The position numbers and the translations under genes were made by a program. Positions 22,501-32,239 of a stretch of 64,000 nucleotides of DNA are shown one piece after another. Source of the DNA: Oopsacas minuta (lineage: Eukaryota > Porifera > Hexactinellida > Lyssacinosida > Leucopsacidae); contig JAKMXF010000321.1 of NCBI GenBank assembly GCA_024704765.1, positions 930,001 to 994,000 on the forward strand, written 5' to 3'. The notes below the pieces were generated by a model. The model was not told the origin of the DNA. It ran no database searches and saw only the letters and a program-made list of their open reading frames with translations. Every line of letters starts with the position of its first letter. Position 1 is the first letter of the stretch.

Positions 22501-25500
22501 GCAATGGTGAGACGGCTCTCCATCTGTGTATAACCAAAGGTAACAACTCTGTGGCCAGACTGTTAATACTGCACGGAGCTGATGTTAATGTATTAGATTA
22601 TGAGAAAGATACACTGTTACATATAGCAGTGAGGGAAGGGAGGAAGGAGATAGCGGCAATGCTCCTAGAAGCTGGTATTAAGTCAGATGAACAACAAAAA
22701 AACGGCATCACTCCATTAATGCTAGCAGTTGAGGCAGATCGTGCTGACTTTATCCCTCTCATAATCGCTCGTGGATTTACTCTTTCTAAGAAAGATGAAG
22801 ATGGAAACACTGTAATCCATCATATTGCAAAGAATAATTCCTGCTCTTCTGCTAAATATTTTCTCCCTAACATTTCTGGAATGAAACTATCGGATATGGT
22901 TAATGAAATATTCGAGAAAAAGAATGTAGCTGACAAGACTCCGTATGAGATTGCATTGGAGTGTAAACATCAACCAATTCTTAAGATATTCATAAATTAT
23001 GCGGCAAAAGACTACTACAAGAAACGTCCTAAAGAAATTCATTCATATTACGATTTAAAGCTCTTCCAAACATTGAAAGTGGTCATAAACAAATCTATTG
23101 AAGAAGATGAACATCGCGGTAAGCATTAGATAATATTAAGACTGTAAAAATATGATTAATCATAGCATCCTATACACTTAAGCAATACAATTTGATTTCC
23201 AAAGAATATTGGAAGTCGTCAATAATACCATATATGGTCATTTTCAAGATTAAGTCATAATTATCAGAGATATCATATCAAAATGTATATTAGGGTATGG
23301 GAAAGCGGGTATATTCTATATCTGTGTCAGTTGGTTTGGCCGTAACATTGAAGGATGCCAAGTTATGGATGAACATTGGTCCAAATATGCCACCCATGGT
23401 CACCAATATAACTCTCTAACTTTATCATGAGAAATTTTTGATATTTTGTGTTGCAGCATCGTTAGATCCCATGGTATAAATTTGAAACGATAACTTTTAT
23501 TAATTAACTCATTATAGCATTTCTTTGACATAATTGCTAACTAAGCAAGCAGATGACGTAATTCGGCCCAAAAATACTTTGTAGATATAGAATTTGTGTA
23601 TTGTTAAATATCAGTAATACTAATATTCGGGTCAAAATGTGCCATTTTAGTTTATCACGACGAATAGAATTTCCTATGCGAATATTGAGGTTTTCAATCA
23701 ATCCATGATCCAAAATTTTCAGTGACCACCATTGCCTTAGGATATTGACCGCTATGGATTAATTATATGATAAATCATATAGATATAGATTTGAAAATAT
23801 CAAAATTGGGAACGCCATACTCTACTACCCCTAGCTGGCAGTTGAAACGAATTTATAGCATCATTTTGAAATATCGGTAAAAGTTATGAAAATAAAATTA
23901 ATCATATCATATATCATGTAGATATGAATTCGAAAATATTTAAATTTGAATCGTCATACTCGATTACCACTAACTAGCTGTTAAAACAAAATCTTTTCAA
24001 ATAAGGTGTTGTACATATCAGGGTAGTAGGAAGCCATGGATATACCGACTCATGGCCCATAGAACTAACATTATTTCATACAAAAAGTGAGGCGGCCAAA
24101 GCCGCCCCAGCCGCCCCGCTTCCGACGCCCCTACATCTAGTGAATAATTATTTCATAACTCATACGTATAAGCTTGCGCGTGTGCTGATAACATCTATTA
24201 TAACAGTTCTAAAATCATTTTTGGGCTGATTTAAGATTATTATACTCGACGCCATTGTTAGTTGGAAATTTGCATAAGCTCCATCGCCCACATGAATATT
24301 GTCATTTTCGGATTTTCTGTCATTATTTCACCATTTCTCAGTGAAATTCAACTACACAATATATTTACCAACAAACGGGTGAATTATAGCTCCTTTGGCA
24401 CACTCAATCAACATTTTCGAAGTATAGTCACTGAAACTATTCCTTGAATTGGCCACTTTGCACTATCATAACGTCATAAATTAATGAGATAATGATAATG
24501 AGCCGCCCGCCCGCATATCATATCGACATCATGTGGACTGAATCAAGTTTCTCATTAACAGAGGCCCAAAGGATAATTGATTTATGTTATACATTTGAAT
24601 TTATAGGAGAGGTATTAGCTGAAACAATCATTTTCGATTCCAACGAAGATGGGAAATATCCAGATGACTCAGATTTCAAACCTCTAAAACCATCATTTCT
24701 CCACAAGTTACTAGACTGTCCAGACCAAGAACTGAAGTATCACCCAATATTTAATATCATCATAGACAAGAAGCTACGTATATACCGCTGGTGGTATGTA
24801 GTTTCTCTATTATTTTATTCGTTTTTCCTAGCTTGCCTTGGCTATGCTCTAATACAAGCATCTACGCAGTGTGATGCTACTCTCTGGGTGTATGCAAATC
24901 CTGTAGATTGGGTAAGAGCAGTTTGTGAGGTTATTAGTCTGTTTTACCTAGGATTCTTCTTGATGAACGAATTTGTAGAATTCTTCATAGAATGGATTCG
25001 TATATGTGATGAGAGAAAAGACGGAAAAGAAGACACAGGCGTTACTGTAAAATACATTACTGACTCAGCGAGAGGAGATAATACTACTCTTTTAGTTAAA
25101 ATCTTCATTTGCTGGCATAATTTTACAAATTTGTTCCATGTGGTAGACGTAAAATCTAGATTTTTTTTCAGTGCATTTCAAGGCTACTTTGATGGTGTAT
25201 ACAATTTCCTAGATTGGTTTGCAATAATATCATTTGTCATTCTGATAATTCTGAGAGCAATTAGTTCTCACATACAGTGGTCATTTGCTGGATTAACTTT
25301 TATATTCTTCAGTTTATCACTCTTTAAGTATACTCGTATCTCTCCAGAGCTAGGTGCGTATGTCAGCAGTGTCTTCCGTATATTTATACTGGATATTCCT
25401 CGTTTCTTTATCCTCATAGTAATAATTCTGGTAGCATATATAGGTGGTATTCACTTAGCAGCTAGACAACAACCAATATCAGAACAAGATGCTATGATTG

Positions 25501-27187
25501 AGAGTATGGACGGTTCTGAAAGCCTCCCCTATGCCATTTGTAACACTAGCAGGTCAGCTTTCTTCTGGTTTAACTCCGATTTGACTAGTCTGTATGATCT
25601 TAGACGTCCACTACTATCTGGCATAATTCTCCTCCTGGATGGAGGACCTGGAAACTATGAAGACGATATCCTAACGGATAACTTCTTTTTCACTTTAATA
25701 TATTTAGGATTCGCATTCACTATCATTATAGTGATGCTGAATATTTTAATTGCTCAACTCTCTGAAACATATGGAGAAATTATAAAGGAGAGTTCCTTTC
25801 ATTATAAGATTGATCTGGTGGTTACATTAGAGAACAAGTCAAATCTTGCATTTTTGTTCGGAAAACGTTTCAGAAAATACACAGCAATTGAATCCCTCAA
25901 AATATCTCTTCCATACTGGAAACAATTGAAAGATGGTAAGTTCAGGCCCAGGGCCACTTGTTTTAAACGGAATAAATTTTGCTACTGTTAGTACTGTTCC
26001 TACATAAATGAAATTTCAACCGGACCTTTATCGTAGAGCTGCTACGACTTAGCTAGACCACTTTAATATCCGTGCTGTCAGACATGAGTTATTAAAATTT
26101 CGGAAATATTTTAGATATCATTATTACAATAACGCATGTAAAATTATTGCTTTAAATTTACATCATTTATAAAATACATTAACGATTCTGACATATCTGT
26201 CAAATTAAGTTTGACCAACAATTATAGACTTGTATACAAGTGAGTGTATCAGCATTAAATATCCATTACAGATAGGACATTAGTCGATCACCAAATTAAT
26301 GATGACGCTCACGATCAAGATCGTAGATAGTGATCCCAATTCTTTCGCCAAAAAGGATCGAAATCACTTCTACAATCATTTTACGATCACCTTTCTGAAT
26401 TGTATAAACACCTCCTGTAGAGAGAGATGCTCTATTACATGCGTCCGTCCGTCCGTCTACGCGATCATGCGAAATCTAACAGTCCGATTACTATGAAAAT
26501 TATTACGTACATACATTTTGACATAAATATTGGGGTCTAGATTCCAAATATTCCAATTATGTCATCCTAAACGATTGAAATATGATCGAAATTTTTCGGG
26601 AAATATGATCGCAGTCTTCCAATCGATCACTGTTTATAAAATGATCGGTGATCATCCACCGATAATAAAAATAGATCACGATCGTGCGATCATTGAACTT
26701 ATGCACTAATTCCAGATCATAATATTGTATGATAACAAGCTGATCATTCGTGAGAGTAATGTTAAAATAGTATTAAGACTTCTATCCTCAATTGCTTGTA
26801 CAGTCAATCCCAAATTTGATAAATCAAGAATAGATACCATCTTTCCTCAGAGATCTGTGGGATTTTGTTTATAGTTTTTAAACTTGTCCTTATACATATT
26901 TCACATACACCAAGGGGAATTGGTTTGCATAAAGCATTTATTATTTTGGCATTTACTGTATTTACTTAGTAATAAATATATTTGAATTAATTCTCATCTC
27001 AAATATTGTAGAGAGCCCTAATCGGAGTGGAGATCAAGTAATATTGGATACCAACGAGGATTTGAAACGTACTGAAAAGATGATTGAAAAAGAATTCGAG
27101 AAAACAATCACATCCATTGACGACCTTAATAATAAAGTGAATGAGCTCAGATACAGACTGGACGAGTACATTGACTTCGTGATTTAA
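16508..27187 (+). CDS. Ankyrin-repeat TRP-type cation channel (six exons)
   Basis: Exons deduced by matching splice sites and phases: 16508-16756, 19185-19569, 21425-21631, 21979-23118, 24562-25935, 27012-27187 (3531 nt, 1176 residues). Every junction has GT...AG and keeps the frame; introns 2 to 5 are all phase 1. Domains: an unstructured N-terminus (exon 1, least certain), about 12 ankyrin repeats (exons 2-4, for example GNNALHLCAVYDKPD and GETALHLCITKGNNSVARLL), then a six-helix ion-transport domain in exon 5. Exon 5 has S1 near RWWYVVSLLFYSFF, a candidate filter LLDGGPGNYEDD, and S6 ending in VMLNILIAQLSETYGE. Exon 6 is a C-terminal coiled coil. Length and order fit TRPA- or TRPV-like channels; the S6 end looks more TRPV-like, the repeat number more TRPA-like. 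Probably a plasma-membrane calcium-permeable sensor. A T-rich acceptor before the ATG (TTTTCAG at 16495) suggests an upstream leader exon. Confidence 0.82.
18650..18945 (+). mobile_element. Helitron-like non-autonomous element in channel intron 1
   Basis: The 5' part (ATTATTAAATCTCAATTATT followed by TGTCTGTTTGTTTG) matches the element start at 29274. The 3' end is GCGAAGCGAGCTAG followed by T, a Helitron-type CTAG terminus preceded by a GC-rich inverted stretch (ACCGCGTCGCGCG). No target duplication is seen, as expected for Helitrons. Confidence 0.65.
19828..19905 (-). mobile_element. Decayed Helitron-like 3' end, reverse orientation
   Basis: On the minus strand this reads TGTTCGCAAGCCGCG, then GCGCGAGCAAG, then CGCGCGTAT, matching the GC-rich terminal region of the 18650-18945 element but lacking a clean CTAG end. 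It lies in intron 2 of the channel gene. Confidence 0.4.
20788..21092. mobile_element. hAT-like MITE with perfect 8-bp target duplication, copy 1
   Basis: 305 bases from CTAAGTTGTTTAATACG to TATTATACAACTTAG, an inverted pair, flanked on both sides by GTATATAG (20780-20787 and 21093-21100). Subterminal ACGTATTATACG palindromes recur. A second copy of nearly the same length is at 47090-47410. It sits inside intron 2 of the channel gene. Confidence 0.85.
21681..21839. mobile_element. pogo/Tc1-like MITE in channel intron 3
   Basis: Left end GGAACCTGCATAAGCCGAA and right end TCGGTTTATTCAGGTTCC plus ACTGTA are inverted. The interior (ATAATCCGACAATTTGCTAT) matches the larger element at 38572-39207. 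It fills about half of the 347-bp intron. Confidence 0.7.
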
Positions 27188-27301
27188 TATTCTGTACATC
27201 AATATTTGTATCATATCGCGCGTACTTGTAAGATGTTTTTTGTATGTTTGTAAAAAATTTTAGAGGAGGAGTGTTATCTATACATTTGAAATACTATGTA
27301 C

Positions 27302-27307
27302 AATAAA
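27302..27307 (+). terminator. Poly(A) signal of the channel gene
   Basis: AATAAA 115 bases downstream of the TAA stop that ends exon 6; the first such hexamer after the gene. Confidence 0.6.
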
Positions 27308-28166
27308 AATTATTTTCGTTAATAACTACTCGAAATGATTAAGTTTCTTCTATCCGTAAGTACCAGAACAAGGCTTGAGCTGATTATATTCTTTAAGTTT
27401 ATTAATTTTCATGAACAGTTAGCATACAAAATTGAAAGAAAACTTAGGAGGAAAGGTTCCTATTATTTGCGTGCTCCATGCTATCCACCAGAAATCGGGA
27501 CAATTTTGCTTTCGAACAAGTCGGACATTGTGTTTAACAAATGTCCGAATAATGATAATTCCGCCAAAGTTGGGCTATATAGCGGGAAATATTATTCAGT
27601 TAGCTGACAATAACTGCTGTGAAACCAGAGGCGCATTTGCGGGAACCTATTTTTATTTTGCACATGAAATGTCAGATTTTCAAGCCAACTGCCCCAATTT
27701 TTTGGCGCCTGCCCACTCAGCGCCATAGTCTGCTACTGTGCGAAGCGAACCCAGAACTAGGGAAGAATATCTATTCTTATCAAAATAGTTTCAATGAATA
27801 ACATGATATGTCAATGGATCAACAATGGATGATGACCCAAGGTCCACTCCAAAAACATGAATATTCAGTAGCGGCCAGGGCTTGACATAACCATTGTCAA
27901 GTTATTTTGATTCACAACAAAATCAATCAAAAATCAAAATTAATTCATCAGGTCATTCCGAAAATGTATTGCTTTAAAGTGTGATGTATAACGAAACATT
28001 TGATATATGGACAATTAATAATAGAAAATGTATTTATACAATCCAACCTTGTAATATGTTTGTATCTTATAAAGCCCATCGTGTTGTCCCTAAACTACAG
28101 ATAATATACTTTCAAATACATCAATTCATAATAATGATTCTAAGAAGCTAAAGTAACAGATATAAC

Positions 28167-28336
28167 ATAGTGAAACCTCTGTTAGTGAATACTTGATCAG
28201 AGAACATGAGTTTACTCTGTTCTTCGCCACAAATTATATCAATCATTTGTTGGAACCTCTAGTTCGTGAACACCTCGATATAGTGAGCAAAAACTTCGGT
28301 CCCGAAGTGTGTTCACTATAGAGGGGTTTGACTGTA
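28167..28336. mobile_element. pogo-like MITE
   Basis: Left end TAGTGAAACCTCTGTTAGTG faces right end TTCACTATAGAGGGGTTTGA plus CTGTA; the CAGTCAAACCTC-type terminus is typical of pogo/Tigger-like elements. About 170 bases, without coding capacity. Confidence 0.6.
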
Positions 28337-28425
28337 GTAAGAATCATGGACATGAAAACTCAGAATAGTTATTTTGAAACACTTAAAAATAGAAGTGAAG
28401 AGACGCAAAACGTGATAGAATTTGG

Positions 28426-28500
28426 TACAGTCAAACCTCCTTATAGTGAACTCTCTCGATACCGAAACTTTATGGGGGTTTTATATAGCAAAAAACTGTA
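28426..28500. mobile_element. Second short pogo-like terminus or deleted MITE
   Basis: TACAGTCAAACCTCCTTATA at the left and TATATAGCAAAAAACTGTA at the right form a degenerate inverted pair only 75 bases apart. Same terminal family as the element at 28167-28336. Confidence 0.4.
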
Positions 28501-28604
28501 GTATATAATAGTTCAGCGCTATATAAGGAATCTCGTGAAAAATTACATGAAAATATCAGAACGAGGGGGGGAGCTGATGCAGTAAAATCGTGTTTAAAGA
28601 TTAT

Positions 28605-28730
28605 TTAGAGAGTCGAAATGTACATAACTAGACTCAGCTAGCCTAACGGCGTTGAACAAGAGTCATTAGATGGGTTTGGGACGAAATTTGGAAAGGAAAG
28701 TTGTTACATTCCTGAGACATTCCTGCATTG
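28605..28730 (+). repeat. Dispersed repeat (AACTAGACTCAGCTAG family), copy 1 of 3
   Basis: Shares with 30165-30300 and 59788-59920 a core reading ATAACTAGACTCAGCTAG, then GGCG and GAACAAG, then a weaker tail with GTTAC/GACAC ATTCCTG. All three are in the same orientation. It is followed directly by the hairpin at 28733-28790. Confidence 0.65.
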
Positions 28731-28732
28731 AT

Positions 28733-28790
28733 CCAACAGTTTGATGTGTCACTTGACTAAATATGGTCAAGTGACATATCAAACTGTTGG
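28733..28790. repeat. Near-perfect 25-bp inverted repeat (hairpin)
   Basis: Arms CCAACAGTTTGATGTGTCAC plus TTGAC and GTCAAGTGACATATCAAACT plus GTTGG are separated by an 8-base loop, with a single mismatch. Confidence 0.85.
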
Positions 28791-29273
28791 AAATTTATGC
28801 TGAGTACGGATCAGGTGGTAAAAAGTCGATTCGATTCGATCGATTTGAAGAGGTTATCGCTTGGGGGATGTATCGGCGAATTAGCTCACAGCCGCTATTA
28901 AAAAAGGCTAGAAGGGATCCAAAATGTATTCGCCGGAAGTGGTTCTTATCAAATATCAGGATCTATGGTCATGGTTAACACATAGAAAAGTTTGCTTCCC
29001 AACAAATTGTTGGAAATTGTTTGCACATGACAAACTCCGAAAATGGGATTTAGTTGTGATTAAATGTTGAATTTAACAAATTATAATATTTATGCTCTCC
29101 AAGGATCAAAAACTTTACTGCAGGCATCTTTGATAGAATCAGGGTAGACCCAGTTAAACGATACTTGCCTTGGCGGGCTTGCAGATTGTCATAATAATTT
29201 TTGATACTTCGCCAATCGCCATAGCATTATAGCTTCCCAGTAGAAATAAGAATATAAATAATTAGATTGTGAA

Positions 29274-29870
29274 TCTATATTATTAAATCTCAATTATTGT
29301 CTGTCTGTCTGTTTGTTTGTTTGTTTGTCCGTTGTCAAGGGAAGGATTTATGGTATGCAATTTGAAATTGGCATAACTATGTATTTATCGTGTTTATCAA
29401 GGAAGTAAATAGAATTCAATGAAACTTCACTAAATATATCGAACATACTGAATCCGATTTTCACACTTTTGGATTAATCATATGTAAATTTATTGTTGTT
29501 TTTATGGATATAAAGTTCTAAGTAGATACTTGCTCTCAACGGCTACAAAGATGGTTGATCTTACAAATAATTCAATAATATATATTGTTCTAAATATATA
29601 TCTCTATTATAGTACTTAAAGGGGCCGTCAATTTGGAGAATAATGGATACCTCGAGGCGCAATGCGACAAGCCAAAGGCTCGTATCTATAATATCATTTT
29701 GCCTCTATACTCCGCAGGCCCTCTACAGGACCAGGGTTGGCTACGCCAATGTCATAGAAGAAGATAATTAATGGGTTGAAAAAAATGGCCGACAAACTGG
29801 TAGTGCAGCTCAGGGTTACGTATTTTTGTTCTTTTCAGTGGGGGCACGCCCCCTGATTCCCCGTGTATAT
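29274..29870 (+). mobile_element. Helitron-like element, 5' end preserved
   Basis: Begins TCTATATTATTAAATCTCAA, then TTATTGTCTGTCTGTCTG, the classical Helitron 5' form. The right part (GGTAGTGCAGCTCAGGG, then GGGGGCACGCCCCCTGATTC) matches the region inside the Helitron-like 3' end at 50529. The final CTAG is not found, so the right boundary is approximate. Confidence 0.55.
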
Positions 29871-30164
29871 GCTGCTATACACCAGACATCGACTGATTTT
29901 GGGATCCTGGATCTGACTACACATCATGGCGAATTACAGAATATGTCTCTTACGGATGTTGGATTATCAAAATTCCATTCACTGAGATTCTGAGAACTAT
30001 GTGCATTGTGACAGAGGCACACTGGAAACAGTTTGGCATAATGCACGGAGTTCTCAGTGAATAGAAATATGATAATTATTACAGAATTATGTATCTGTAA
30101 GAAATATGTCAATAAATATTAGCCACTAGGGATAATCCTGTAAATCTTGTTTAATTAAAGATAA

Positions 30165-30300
30165 TTGAGAGTGTCGATAAGTGCATAACTAGACTCAGCT
30201 AGTCTAGCGGCGTCGAACAAGGGGTCACTCAATAGAGTTGGGGCAAAATTTGAGAGTGGAAAGTTGACACATTCCTGCGTTCCTAGGGAAAAAATCTTCC
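30165..30300 (+). repeat. Dispersed repeat (AACTAGACTCAGCTAG family), copy 2 of 3
   Basis: Core ATAACTAGACTCAGCTAGTC followed by GCGGCGTCGAACAAGGGGTC; ends near CTAGGGAAAAAA, the same as the copy at 59.8 kb. Confidence 0.65.
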
Positions 30301-31184
30301 CAAAATATTCATTGGACCACTTAAACGAGGCGAAATCTCTACTGATTAAAAAGATGAACATAAACATTACGTCGATATGAGCATCTAAAGTGTGAAATGT
30401 GGCTCACAAAACAAAACCATCAAGGGTGCCAATCTAGCGCCGGGCTGTTATTTTATGAATCAGAAACTATTAGTGCTCTTAAAAATCAATTACACCAATC
30501 GAATGTTCCAAAACACAACATTGCTGGCTGGGATGACAGGATTTTGGGGAAATGAATTGATATTCTAAATATTTCGAATTCTGTGAAATTACGTCAAAAT
30601 AAATGGCAAACTTGTGTATGTTCTCAATGAAAATAACCGATATTAAAATATCTTGATCAAACGATTACTCAAAATCTAAAGAAAGATTCAAGATCGTTAA
30701 AACGTAAAATACAAACTTACTCTTGTTGAATTAGCATATCCTTGCATTTCGTGATCTCGAGTTTGAGGAACAAGTTAATTTGATACAAAGTTTGATAATT
30801 AAATTTGAAGACGTGTTGTTATCAAGAGATTTTAGATTACGTAGAACGATAATAATACGTATAAAATATCCAATACTATAACATGCTATTGAAAATAATT
30901 AGGTTTAGGGTTAATAAATCAATAAGTCACTATAAATTATTCAATTAACTAATTAATCAATTAAAACCCTAATTGACTTTGCTATAATAGATCGGATTGT
31001 GTGTGCATTAGAATGGCAGATCGATATCAACTTCATTGTTCATGCTGTAAATTCCTAAAGTTCATCTGCAAACAATTCCATTTCATTAAGGAAATGGTAT
31101 AATAGAAATGTATTAATAAATTTTAGATGAATTCCACGGTATTGTAATGTCAGATTCAGAATATAAGTAAAAACCTTCGACTGT

Positions 31185-31263
31185 CTATAGAAATTAACGC
31201 TCCATGAAATTAACGCGAATGCTCCAATTCGCGTTAATTTCATGGAGCGCTAATTTCCTATAG
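31185..31263. repeat. Long hairpin with 36-bp arms
   Basis: The left arm starts CTATAGAAATTAACGCTCCA and the right arm is its reverse complement with one indel and one mismatch, around a 5-base loop. Within each arm the AATTAACGC word occurs twice. Confidence 0.85.
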
Positions 31264-32239
31264 TAAGGTGATATGCATAATAAATGTATGTATGGTACTG
31301 TATGTAGCAGATCATAATTATTTTTATGATAGTCATGTAACATGTTTGTCAATAATTTTGTAAGACCATTTCGAATTTCCGGTAAATATATTCAAGCCTA
31401 TGAATTAAATCACTCCCTCATCAGTGCCCTACAGTGTTAATCTGCAAGGCGAAGAATGCTCCAGTAGGAAAGAGTTCCTGACTTCTAGAATTTATCAACC
31501 AGGATTTTGCTGAATAGTCGATTATTTTAGTTGCTCCACAAACAGCTAAGCAGATTTCAGGCGAATCTCATTTCAATACTGTGCACCTGTTACGATAAGA
31601 TATAATTGAGTTAGAACATAGCTCGATTATACAATTCAGTAACAATACTGTACATAACATATCGGTACAGTTCTCTAACATATAAATATGGAAAAGTTAA
31701 GAAAGTTAGATAATGTACTGTAGTGAAATAGTTGGTAGCTAACTTATGGATGAGTCGTATAAATAAATATTTGAATTAAATACTTAATGTTAAAAAAGAA
31801 CATGAAAAATAGAATTAAGTTAAGTGCAGTAGAAGTCAGATAAGATGGAAAACGGATATTAGTACGTACAAACCGATGTACCTCGTATACGAATATTATT
31901 CCTAATAATTTAGTACAATAATAGAAAATTCGTTACGAAGAAAAGTACGTAAGTACGAACTACAGAGTTCTACGTATTTCACTTTGGCCATGAACAGGAA
32001 AATAATAAGCTTTTTCGTTCCTCACATGAAAAATGATCATGAGGTCATTATTTTGCGATTGCATTAAAAAATATTGTGTATGTCCTAAAACGAATAAAAA
32101 ATAATAACCATATTTGTAAACACATCAAAATTGATTGATTGACAAGGCTGTTATTCGGTTAATCGACTTACAAAAGTTGGTATTAGATACAACGGTAGAG
32201 GCAATGAGTAGATAGATAATAAAATAATATGTTCATACT

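Larger units (their letters stand above)
27308..32239. other. Long intergenic region filled with repeats
   Basis: No gene is supported. Contents listed separately: two pogo-like MITEs near 28.2 and 28.4 kb, a dispersed repeat present twice here, hairpins at 28733 and 31185, and a Helitron-like element from 29274. Between 31300 and 32239 nothing recognisable was found; it should hold the oxidase promoter. Confidence 0.5.

Noticed and set aside
24492-24561. ATG-started N-terminus for a separate channel gene
   Set aside because: A strong acceptor ending AACAG at 24561 joins in phase with the donor at 23119, linking the ankyrin exons and the pore exon into one gene.
27335-27801. Overlapping frames of 60-98 codons
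   Set aside because: Three frames overlap in the same stretch, none with a protein signature; probably chance or transposon sequence.
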